From Morella rubra (lineage: Eukaryota > Streptophyta > Magnoliopsida > Fagales > Myricaceae), in the NCBI GenBank assembly GCA_003952965.2, contig CM025855.1, positions 35,983,742-36,047,741 on the forward strand: 64,000 bases of DNA, written 5' to 3'. Positions 11,900 through 21,857 of this stretch are shown one piece after another. Under the pieces are notes generated by a model that did no database searches, had not been told where the DNA came from, and saw only the letters and a program-made list of their open reading frames with translations. Within the stretch, counting starts at the first letter, position 1; each line of letters begins with the position of its first letter. The position numbers and the translations under genes were made by a program.

Positions 11900-13605
11900 T
11901 TAATAAATTCTACGGTGCAATTGAGACAAAGAATTACACAGGATCATGATAGGTTTGTAGCAATTGTTGTTGGCATGCATCTAGCTTTTATTTGCAAGGG
12001 CAGAACCAGACATTTGATGGAGGGGAAGGGATGGGAATGGGATGTTCTTGAAATATTGGGCAGAGAGGCCATCGCTTTTCAAGTCGGAAATATCTTAAAA
12101 TTTCTTGTGTCTTTCTATAGATCTTTGGGACCGAATCCCCCTGCCCTTGGATTTGTCTCTCTTTATTGGTAAGATATTTTAAATGTCAGCTAAAAAATAA
12201 TGATCTTTTCAAAGTTTTGCCAACAAAGAAACGTATAGTTTCAAATTTTGCTTATATCAGAAAAGTTTTTGACCGAATCTAAGTATCTAACCTTATTGAT
12301 CTTGTTGTGGTACGGTACTGGTGTTAGTTGGTTGTTCTTTATTTATTTATTTATCGTGGTTGTCAGCTTTCACTAAATATTTTCCTATTACTTTCAAATT
12401 TTCTCCTGCTTCACCTTCATATATACATGGGTGCAGCCAATTAGTTCGGTACGTTACCTAACAAAAATATTACTTGTAGTTTTTGGAACAAGAACTCGAG
12501 TTGTCTTCTTCAGATGCTTAAAAACAGGGATCGAGGTGGGAATTCAATTACATTGCTGATATTGCTCCTGTATCTGTCGAATGCCTATAGGGTGTGCCTG
12601 CGCGTGTGTATACGCCACACGTACACAGAGAGAGAGAGAGAGAGAGAGATGCACTTTATAGGAAAGGAAGAGAAAGTGCAATCCGACTTAAGGGACGTAT
12701 GTACGTAACAGGGAAAGCTAAAAGTTGGGAGATAAAATAAGCAGATTTTGCTTTCAATTTTAATTCTGTTTTGGTAATTACTTTCAATTATTGTCGTTCT
12801 TTATTTAGTTCAAGTGTTTCTAAGTACGTGCTTTTGCCTAGTGATGAGGAAGCTAAACCTTTTGTGCTCAATAATTCGGAATTCTTTAAACGACGAGGAG
12901 ATGTTATTGTATTCCCCACTGAGATTGATCTATATGACTAATTTAATTGGTATTTAATATTTCTTTCCCTACGGGAGTGGTTATGAGCCAATAGGTTGAT
13001 CTTGCTTAGTTTTCTGCAGGAACCCTAGATATGTAGAGTTGGGTAGATATATATACATATGTGTTGCAACCGCGTCGATCGTTCAGTTTAGTCAGTGCTT
13101 TATAATCAAAAGATAATAAATTGTTCTAACGCATGCTCTGAGCTTTTTACGCCAAAAAAACAAAAAACAAGCATGCGTGCACGTTGCAAAGAATGGTCGA
13201 AGGCTAATTAGCAACGTTTGCTTCCAGCATTTTTTTGACGTAGCTAGGCGCCTTCTAGATCTGGGCGGAACATAGATCGCATGCATGCACGTACAAGTAG
13301 TAGTACAGATATGCCATTTTCGGACCTAACCAATATTTTATTATCTGATAAAGATCTAACCAGTGGTTCGTACTTCGGATTTTTTCTTCCTCCTCTTTTG
13401 CATTAAACTGTTTTATAAATTAAAGAACTGGATGTCTCACCGGACATCAAATTTCGCTTATTACGAATTAGCATATAAATTAGCGAGAAGTTTCAAGTGG
13501 TCGATCTCGTCGCCTTGTGCGATAGAAAAGAAAAAATTGTACCTCACACTGTCCAATTGTCCGTGGAAACAATTTGGTTAAGTAACGAATTCTAGAGGTT
13601 TACAT
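11900..13605. other. Intergenic with a (GA)n microsatellite
   Basis: No gene was recognised. A perfect (AG)n run lies at 12627-12649. The other open frames are short and without signature. Confidence 0.45.
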
Positions 13606-13613
13606 ATCGTGTA

Positions 13614-14952
13614 CAGTGGCGGAACGAGAGGGTAGCGAACCAGGGCGGTTGCTATCCATTGTTCCGTCCAAAATAAAATTTTAGATGTATTATTTTATTT
13701 TATTTTATTTTTCATAAGTTGGCCTGGGCCCTGATACCTATTAGGCTCAGGCCAACTAGAGTTTTATCCTGGGCGGCCTGGACTAAATTGACTTAGTGCA
13801 GAAGTTGTATACTCTTTTTTACTTCTTGTTTGAAGTCGTTTCTTTCTTTGTTTTACTATCTGCTCTTTTGCTGCTGTGTTACTAAAAATGATCTTTCTAG
13901 CCGAATTTGTTTTGTTTGTTAGTGTTCCTTTCACTTGGTGCTCTTAATGAAAAAATTGTTATTTTTTGGGGGCATTCGAAGCCATGTACATTGGAGAGCA
14001 TAATCCCAATGAGGGTTAGTCAAAACTCAAAACCTTCATCAGTTTCAAGAGGTGAATCGTTGGTGGGGAAAGATAGACATTGGGATTTTAAAAGTCTAAT
14101 AATTAGAGAGATTTGGACAGTATTGGGATAATGGATTTGAATTTTATAATAATTAGAGGGGTTGTAAGTGGTGCGTATTCAGCTGTTTTGATGCTTTTTA
14201 AATGAGAGAATAGAAGCTCGAAGCCAAAAAGAAATAGAGAATAGAAGAAATTTTTATACTTGCAAGTAGCCGCTGAATCTCTAGTAAATGGATTTGAGTT
14301 GGACGTCTCTTTGCTTTCTGTCATTCTGCGTGAACGAAGAACACTTGCAACTTGCAAGTTGAGCTGTATATGTTGTACGAGTTATTTCAATTTTAAAGAA
14401 GTTTTCTAGTAATAGTTGCGGATGCGGTTTATAATGGTTTAGAAACAGACTTCTAAACAATGATATGGCTAAGGCACTTTTAAGACCAATTTTCTTTTTA
14501 CACCATTTATTTTGTTAATGCATGTTATTGATTAATGATGTTTAATTTGTGAGTGATTATTAATTAATTTTCATTTTTGTAATGGAAAAGTTTGTGATAA
14601 GAAAGCCACGTAGCATGGAGTCATCTAATACTCCTAACGTGGCTACTAATTTTGAAACTGATAGTAGTTCAAAAAGACTTCGCATTATGTTTAGTCCGAA
14701 TGATATTGTTGTTGAAGTTTGAAGTCATTTTGCAATATTTTCAGAAAATGTAAAGTTGTAGGATCTAATTGTCACCTCTCAGTCGCAGTACATAGTACGG
14801 TACATGTATTTCAATATTTTTAATACCTTTAATCCTTAATTTTTGACCTTGTAACTCTAAGACAATTTTTTGCATTACGAAGGAAAATTTTTTTTTGTCT
14901 TTTCGCCTTTAAAGTTCGACACCAATGGATTTTAATCTTGGTTCCGCCATTG
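13614..14952 (+). mobile_element. Internally deleted hAT transposon (TTF-type/Tip100-like), 1339 bp
   Basis: It starts CAGTGGCGGAAC and ends GGTTCCGCCATTG, with the characteristic CAGTGGCGGA-type hAT termini. Imperfect 8-bp target duplications ATCGTGTA/ATCGCGCA (6 of 8 matching) flank it at 13606-13613 and 14953-14960. Inside are the first ~46 codons of a transposase and then only its extreme C-terminal and 3' untranslated sequence, so almost the whole coding region is missing. The 3' third matches the element at 39.6 kb, which still has the transposase C-terminus. Confidence 0.8.
14582..14722 (+). pseudogene. hAT transposase N-terminal remnant
   Basis: Short frame starting MEKFVIRKPRSME and rich in Ser, ending after VVEV. 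It resembles the N-terminus of plant TTF-type zinc-finger/hAT transposases (MxKFxxRK, Ser-rich, then KRxR). The frame ends where an internal deletion joins it to the 3' tail of the gene. The tail still contains a segment like the SHFATFS end of the 39.6-kb relative. It has no zinc finger, RNase H core or dimerisation domain and must be inactive. Confidence 0.6.
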
Positions 14953-14960
14953 ATCGCGCA

Positions 14961-17280
14961 TGAATCGCCCAAGTCATTCCACATTTAAGTAGATATATTA
15001 AACTCTACCATGTTATGTAACATTAAAATTTTAAAGGTAATATGATAATCAATTTACAAGATTTGTTATAGATTTGATATGATATTTTATGAAAGATTTA
15101 AGTTTAAATATTATAAAGATCTATAAGATTCAAGTTTAAATGTAGTAATATCTTTCCTATCGTGTTTTGTATTTTCTTTATAAATAGAAACTTTTAACTT
15201 GTAATCTGGATGAACTCATGATACAAAATACAGTCATAGAAAACTTCTATAGTGGATGTTTAGTCTTCAGGATGAAGTTATATTTATCATACACTTGAGA
15301 TCTTATGTTGTCTATATATGATTATTTATTATGTATTTTCGACTACCTCATTTTATTCTCTAAGTAGTTTACTATAAAGCAAATATAAACAAAAAGGCCC
15401 TTCACTTGAATTGTGGAAGTAATTTATTAAAAAAATTACATAGGATGAAAATCATCGAAACTTTTGGATAAAAATATTAAATCCCTTTTTTCCCTACAAA
15501 GAGTACTAGGTACCCATTAGAATTTAAGCCTATTTTAAAAGAAAATATTCTATCTTTGTTCTTAATTAATTAAAAGAATAATGTGAGGAAATTGCAGTAT
15601 CTGAATGTCTTAGTACATCTTAAGCATTCCAAATTAATGTGCCGAGCTAATGCATAAGATGGCAAAAAATTAGTTCCAGATATTCGTGATGACGTCATAT
15701 TGCATAAAAGCACGCAGGCTTTGTTGCATGGGCTTAGATCTGGACTTCAAAGTACTGTGAGAGATGGTGTAAGGACACACAGCCCAACGGAATTCCCCTA
15801 CCCTAACCTTGGGAGATTCAATGTTCCTTGGGCTTGGAGGTCGTTGGCTGCCTAGTTCCTTCAGTTTGAAAACAAATGAAATCGGGTTTGTATATATTTC
15901 CATCCAGAACTAGACCATACTCGACCCAAAATCGATGCAATTAACTGAGCCCAATGGTAGCAAGACCCTAAAACTAGGTCTTTCAAACCCCATTTAGGCC
16001 TGAAGGTTTTAAACCTTGATTGGGCCTGGTTTAACTCTAAACCCAGCCTGATTTCTTCCAATTGTTATCTTACTAATTATAAATGAACTTAGGCTATAGG
16101 GTTACTTCAAGTGTAAATAGAGTTTGCCATTGAACAATCAGTTCGGTCAGTGCAATTTTCCAGTTGCATCAAGCCCGTCGGAACCAAATGTATAAAATAT
16201 CGGATGCAACAGATTCTTTTCTTTTTTTTTTTTTCTTGCAAAAAAAAATAAATCCTCGTAAGATGTAATCAAACACTTCAATAAACTCAACTCCAAATAA
16301 CCCCCCAAAAAATAAAAAAACATAAACACATGTGATGCTATATATATATTTTTGGGTCACATGTAATGTTAGTTTGGTGGGTCAATAATCTACGTATTGC
16401 CTCCTCTTAGCGCGACGATATTATTAGGATATGTGGAAGACTAGGAATATGCCTTTCTAATCATTCTGGCTAAGATCAAGATAAGGCCTATAACTACTTC
16501 TACACGTTTAGAAGAAACAAATTTTTGAGTTTTAAATTAGAGATACCAAAATGATGCTCGGAAGAAGTCTTTTAAATCGTCTTGAATCTATGAGTTCAAT
16601 TAGGATAGGTGGATTACGTGATGACCCAAACTCTTGGAGTTGAACGTTAATTTCCAGGAATTTGTTATGAACTTTCAGAATTCCAGTTGAATTTGTCATG
16701 GCGTTTGAAAGTATGACAGTGTATGATAATTAGGCTTTCGTATATTAATGGTTCATCCCCTTATCCTCGTATATATATACTTTTTAAGTTTAGGTAGGGT
16801 CCTTGCATTTAATTCAGAATTAGGTATTTATCGAATCTTCTATCTAGGTAGCGAAGAAAATGTCCTTCACTACGTATTGGAAAAAGCCCACATTACATTT
16901 GTACAGATTTTTTTGTTTTGTTTTGGAAATATCTATCCAGATAACGACTAGGTTTAAATGAATTTGATTCAAACTCTCTCTATCCTCTTTAAATTAGCAC
17001 CAAACCCTTTTAAGGGCAAACCTTTTCTTTGGAAGAAAAACTTTATCCTAATTCCATGTGAACAAATATTAATCCCTTTCTTAATATGCACCAAAAATTT
17101 ATAATATAAATTCTATGAAATCTTCGGTCAATTTTGAGAGTTTCAAAAATTTTGATTTTAAGAAAATTGATAAAAAAAAATAAAGAGAGATAATTTAATT
17201 TAATTTTTATATTTCTTATAATAGCATAGACCATGCGGAACCAATTATCATCAGAAAAAAATAATTACATAGCCCACAAT
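14961..17280. other. Intergenic, nothing recognised
   Basis: AT-rich DNA with homopolymer runs. The short frames at 15670-16360 are not supported by any motif. Confidence 0.45.
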
Positions 17281-17289
17281 ATCGATAAT

Positions 17290-17923
17290 GAGTAATGATA
17301 TACCCTCGACTCACAACAGACTTCTAGCCGACCCTGTGCATACGTGGCATCCATCAAATTTTTTTAAAAACAAAAATTGCTCACAACACAAAAACGCCGT
17401 TCAACACCATTCGTTCATTACTTTGGTCTGTCTCCCCAAAATTTCTTCCCCCAAAATCCTTCCCCCCAAATATCTGCCACGCCATTCTTCTTTACCCTCT
17501 CCACCGCCGGCCGACAAACCACCTCCACTCTCTCTCTACTCTTCCGTTCATTTCAGATTTGCGGGTCGGTCACTTTCTTCATCGGCTTCATATTGATGCC
17601 ATGGGTTCTTGGGCTGGTCATGGTGTTCTACGTGGCTGGAATCGTCTCCACCCTCTTGATGTTGGGTCGCTCCCTTCTCTGTTACGTTACTCAATCTTCA
17701 TGGTGTTTGCGCCTTGCTGACTTGGTCTATGCTGCAATTATTTTGTTGAACTATAGGTTAAAAATCCCCTTGTTAGCATGGAGGGAGGTTAAACACTGAT
17801 TATTCAGATATAATGCCTTTCAAGCGTTATTATCCTTGTCATTCCTAAGATCATAGAAGTAGATTAGTCTCCAAATATAGAAGCGTCTTCATGCACTCCT
17901 TGTGGGGGATATCTACTTTTTGA
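17290..17923 (+). repeat. Left terminal inverted repeat of the Pack-MULE
   Basis: 634 bp, inverted copy at 20123-20757. It contains pyrimidine-rich leader-like sequence, then an exon-like frame encoding ICGSVTFFIGF, LMPWVLGLVMVFYVAGIV and LGRSLLC, a hydrophobic two-helix pattern. The last shared bases are GATATCTACTTT. Confidence 0.85.
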
Positions 17924-18175
17924 TTTTGGAATATAATCAATCTACAGGTTGGAGTTGCATACTATGATGTTTATATGTCTATTTTGATCTTTGTTATAAC
18001 GTGTTAAATAGCTCTATTTGTTGCGCGTGCAGATGAAGAATTCCATACTATGATGTTTATATGTCTATTTTGATCTTTGTTATAACGTGTTAAATAGCTC
18101 TATTTGTTGTGCGTGCAGATGAAGAATTCCATGGAGAAGAGTGAGACTAAGAAGAAAATGAGGGACTAAATATTT
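17560..18175 (+). pseudogene. Captured host gene fragment, small membrane protein (unidentified)
   Basis: The open frame 17377-17799 includes two hydrophobic stretches (GSVTFFIGF and MPWVLGLVMVFYVAGIV) and LGRSLLCY. It appears to run past a lost splice donor into intron sequence. A splice acceptor-like GTGCGTGCAG followed by MKNSMEKSETKKKMRD and a stop lies at about 18120-18169, likely the parent's last exon. I do not recognise the parent family. Since the first exon sits inside the inverted repeat, an antisense-oriented copy also occurs at 20244-20711. Transcripts of the two could pair. Confidence 0.45.
17958..18127 (+). repeat. 85-bp tandem duplication spanning a splice acceptor
   Basis: The 85-bp unit starting CATACTATGATGTTTATATG occurs at 17958-18042 and 18043-18127. 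The copies are virtually identical (one GCGCGTG/GTGCGTG difference seen). Each ends with TGCAG followed by ATGAAGAATTC, so the putative 3' splice site is present twice. Confidence 0.85.
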
Positions 18176-19202
18176 TGAGTACTAAAACCAGGCTTGCCCA
18201 GATGTAATCATTTCTCCACAAAGCCTGCCTTTTTGCTTAATGGAACTAACTTGTCAATTTTTGAAGCCAGATTGTACAATTTTGGTATTGAATACACTTA
18301 ATTGAGAACCCATCAATAGATGAGTATGACACCGTCAATGAATTTGGTAGGGATATTGGGTCCCAATGTTGTCAAATTAAAGACCATCCAGAACCAACCT
18401 CATCGTTGAAAAAGCCAACTTTAATATTGCCTCTTTAATATGAGGCGTCTGCAACAACTGCAAAACCAAGTCCCTGACCTGATCATAAAATTATGGTAAA
18501 ATAGGGGAAATGAAGATTAATTGCAGATTCAAATTACATAAGCAGCTTCAAGTCACCTGTACTGCAATGGTTTTATTTTAAAACAAGCATGGTTTCAATT
18601 GTTTTATTTCCTCCTTCCTTTTCCATCATCAAAGAGTGTCTAAGATACCTGTTCAAAGTTTTTATTGTTATCTGCTTTTCAAACTATGTCACTTCAAAAA
18701 AAAACAAACAGATAAATAAGTGACCGTTATAATGCCTAACAACTAAAATTTTATATATCCATGAAAACGGATACAAAAACTTGTGGTAAAAGCGCAATAG
18801 AATAGAAGAAAAAAACTGAGAATAGTTCCTACTTCCTCTCACTAGTAAGAATCCATTCGGGCAGCAGTACATGAAAATCTTTAACAATTCCTATATCTAC
18901 TAATATCCACCTATCCAGTAACATATTAATCAACAATTATTCACAATTCCTGCATCAATACTTGAAGACGCTCCATGCACTAATTGTCCTTGTGTATTGC
19001 TTAGAAGCAATATGCACAGGAACATCTCCGCTGCTCAGATCCTTCCCAACAATTCAATTAGCTCTTAATCTCTGAACCACTTCTTTTCTTCACAAAAGCT
19101 TCCATGCTGCAGCAATGGGAAGTCATAGGGGAAAAAGTTAATCACCAATCTTCCAAAATAACATAAACACTGTCGCAAATTCAATACAACAAAATAAAAT
19201 GG

Positions 19203-19282
19203 ATACGATCCAAGTGTGGCTGCACAACCTGCTAATGCTCCGCTAACATAGGACAGCTACGGACTCAAGTGAATGTGGTCCT
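19203..19282 (-). pseudogene. Captured exon, mitochondrial thiamine diphosphate carrier (second piece)
   Basis: Read on the minus strand after an acceptor TGCAG, the exon encodes EDHIHLSP, one stop codon where the family has Tyr, then LSYVSGALAGCAATLGSYP. This matches the start of a carrier repeat in plant mitochondrial thiamine pyrophosphate carriers (mitochondrial carrier family, inner-membrane exchange of thiamine diphosphate). It follows the 19755-19874 exon in the order expected in the parent gene, with an intron-like spacer retained. Capture was therefore at the DNA level. Confidence 0.7.
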
Positions 19283-19754
19283 CTGCATGATAACAGAAGA
19301 ATAGCCAGACCATGAAACATAGGAGATAGAGAAATAGACACAGCTAAACATCTAATCATCTACTCAGATATTAAACCGTTAGCATCTTTAAACTTGGTAC
19401 AGCACATTAAAGTTATGTTGATCCAGTACTATAGGTAGAAACAGAGATGTTTACAAAATAAGATCCTATTTCCAAGAAAAGGAAAAGGAAGCTTAAAATG
19501 AGATCAGATAAAAGCATCCTAAACTGCTAATACGGACGAATTGGCAACCATGCCCAAGAGAGAGTTGCAGAAATAAAAAGATCAACATAGCATAATTTCA
19601 CAGTAAAATATTGGAGCTCCTGTTCAATAACAATTATGTACAGATTAATCAGGATTGAACTACAATTAGCTGGTAAATCATTAGATCTATGCACAGATTG
19701 ACAAATAATGAAACAAAATACTTCAGTCTCATCTGAGAAAGCTGTCGTACACAC

Positions 19755-19874
19755 AGTCTTCGATGAACCAGCTGCAAACGTTTTGAATTTGTGTAACACA
19801 GTAAATTGTATGGCAGTATATGGCATAACCATAAGTAAAGCTGGGACATTTCCTAGCCAAAAACCCTCCCACAA
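19755..19874 (-). pseudogene. Captured exon, mitochondrial thiamine diphosphate carrier (first piece)
   Basis: The minus-strand frame encodes [18 protein letters not shown] and [20 protein letters not shown], the GxWRGN...PYTAIQF block characteristic of plant mitochondrial thiamine diphosphate carriers. It ends at AAGACT|GTGTGT, close to the exon end expected before the EDHIHLSP exon. The frame then runs into intron-like sequence. It is a fragment that cannot make a carrier (six helices needed), and it is antisense to the other captured gene on the left arm. Confidence 0.72.
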
Positions 19875-20122
19875 GCAATTAGCTTTATAAGGCTGTGTAA
19901 AAAAAGGTTAAATTCATGCAAACTTGACTTTAGGATAGGATTTCAAAACAAATTCCCTAAAGCAGTATTAGAGTGTCTTAAACCACCAACCCAGTTGGAA
20001 AAAAAGAAACAGAATCACATAGAGTGCATTATCTTGAGACATCCACTACCAGGCTTTGTAACTTATAGGGAAGATTGGATTGACATTGATGCGAGAATAT
20101 ATGCAAGCAAGATTCAACATCG

Positions 20123-20757
20123 TAAAGTAGATATCCCCCACAAGGAGTGCATGAAGACGTTTCTATATTTGCTGACTAATCTACTTCTATGATCTTAGGA
20201 ATGACAAGGATAATAACGCTTGAAAGGCATTATATCTGAATAATCAGTGTTTAACCTCCCTCCATGCTAACAAGGGGATTTTTAACCTATAGTTCAACAA
20301 AATAATTGCAGCATAGACCAAGTCAGCAAGGCGCAAACACCATGAAGATTGAGTAGCGTAACAGAGAAGGGAGCGACCCAACATCGAGAGGGTGGAGACG
20401 ATTCCAGCAACGTCGAACACCATGACCAGCCCAAGAACCCATGGCATCAACATGAAGCCGATGAAGAAAGTGACCGACCCGCAGATCTGAAACGAACGGA
20501 AGAGTAGAGAGAGAGTGGAGGTGGTTTGTCGGCCGGCGGTGGAGAGGGTAAAGAAGAACGGCGTGGCAGATTTTTGGGGGGAAGGATTTTGGGGGGAGAG
20601 AAATTTGATGGGAGAGAGAGACCAAAGTAATGAACGGACGGTGTTGAACGGCGTTTTTGGTTGTGAGCAATTTTTGTTTTTAAAAAAATTTGATGGATGC
20701 CACGTATGCACAGGGTCGGCTAGAAGTTCGTTTTAAGTCGAGGGTATATCATTACTC
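20123..20757 (-). repeat. Right terminal inverted repeat of the Pack-MULE
   Basis: Inverted copy of 17290-17923. It keeps a 155-codon open frame (20244-20711, minus) with the same GSVTFFIGF and MPWVLGLVMVFDVAGIV stretches. It ends ATATCATTACTC just before the 9-bp target duplication. Confidence 0.85.
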
Positions 20758-20798
20758 ATCGATAATAAGTGGGGATACGGTGCTCTCGAACTCACGTC

Positions 20799-20901
20799 TG
20801 AGCCAAAGAGGGAAAAGATTATAGAGAGATGGGTAGTGCAGTTTGAAAGTAAGAAGGTGAAGGATAACCATAGTTCAGGGAGCAGGAGGCCTAGCAGTAG
20901 T
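20799..20901 (+). pseudogene. 103-bp copy of an ATG13 coding segment
   Basis: From TGAGCCAAAGAGGG to CCTAGCAGTAGT this is, by eye, identical to 22280-22382 in the first coding exon of ATG13 (residues EPKREKIIERWVVQFESKK to RRPSSS). It lies 1.0 kb upstream of the gene in the same orientation, only 32 bp beyond the Pack-MULE's right target duplication. Neither end has splice signals. It resembles filler DNA copied during double-strand break repair. Confidence 0.85.
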
Positions 20902-20971
20902 CTACGCGTGACGCGTCAGGGGCTCTTTTGTAACGGTGGACAATTTCAATTCCTCGGGGGGTCCAATGTGA

Positions 20972-20979
20972 TGACGTGG
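20972..20979 (+). promoter_or_regulatory. ACGT-core element TGACGTGG upstream of ATG13
   Basis: TGACGTGG matches the UPRE/ACGT-box type bound by plant bZIP factors. It lies about 560 bp upstream of the end of the probable first leader exon. Function is inferred only from the motif. Confidence 0.3.
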
Positions 20980-21538
20980 CATGACCAGGCTGGGGTACTA
21001 ATACTATACGTTTGGGTGGACCAAAGCTCAATGGTCCTGTCTCTGCTCCCTATAAGCGGATAAGCCCCTCGGGGGAAAGAAAAGAGATACGGCGCCCCTT
21101 CGTTAAAAGAGCCAATGAGTTATGATCGATGATCGATCAACCGTTCGATAGCTGACAAAAAACACGAAAAGAAAAACTCTTCCGTACGGTACACAACTGG
21201 ACCTACCTACTGGTTACTCTACTCTCTCTCTCTCTCGTGCCGAGGCGCCCTTTGCGGACGGTGAGCTAATCTCTGCTGTGTTGGTGTTTTTTTTTTTTTT
21301 TCAAGTATAAGCTAATCTATGTTCTAACGCATAGAAGTATTACGAAACGCAGGGTTTGTGCTCGTCGCGGATACCTCCTCTTTAGGGTTCTTCAGTTTTG
21401 CTGGAAGACAATGTTTTTTTTTATATAAATATTGTAGATATTTATCTGTATATATTTTATAGGAGCAAACATCGGAGTAGAGAAACTAAAAGCGAAGTAC
21501 CTAAACGCGTTTCTTGCGCGACACGAGCTACTGAACGG

Positions 21539-21842
21539 TGAGTGTATGGCTGGTCATTTGTTACTTCAATTTTGAATTTTCAAGTAACATTGATTATTTT
21601 TATGTACTTTGTTTCCTTTGATCATCGTCCCGCTGTATCTGCTTCGATATTTGTGAATTAAAGATTGGGTACTACTGCTCTTTTTGCTGGTTAAGTGTTC
21701 TTGTTTTAGTTCGCCCGGTTTGATAGTTTTCTAAATTTTATCTTCTGACGTGCTTTTCGATTGGGTTTTAAGGGTTCTATTTTTGCTCCTTTCTTCTTCT
21801 TTTTTTTCGTGTGTTTCTTAAACGGGGTTTCTGCCAATTGCA
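21539..21842 (+). other. 5'-UTR intron of ATG13
   Basis: A donor at GAACG|GTGAGTG and an acceptor at CCAATTGCAG|TGAACTC, with a pyrimidine-rich tract before it, bracket a 304-bp leader intron. It ends 15 bp before the ATG. Leader introns are common in plant housekeeping genes. Confidence 0.6.
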
Positions 21843-21857
21843 GTGAACTCTGTGAAA

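Larger units (their letters stand above)
17290..20757. mobile_element. Pack-MULE (non-autonomous Mutator-like element), 3468 bp
   Basis: The ends are perfect inverted repeats starting GAGTAATGATATACCCTCGA. A perfect 9-bp target duplication, ATCGATAAT, flanks the element at 17281-17289 and 20758-20766, which is diagnostic of Mutator-like elements. Inverted arms of about 634 bp enclose 2.2 kb. There is no MULE transposase. Instead the arms hold exon-like host sequence for a small membrane protein, and the centre holds exons of a mitochondrial thiamine diphosphate carrier on the minus strand. The arms differ at perhaps one site in twenty by eye, so the insertion is not very recent. Confidence 0.88.

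Noticed and set aside
19995-20192. Plus-strand open frame at the inner edge of the right Pack-MULE arm
   Set aside because: It runs across the arm boundary and has no recognisable residues; likely chance.
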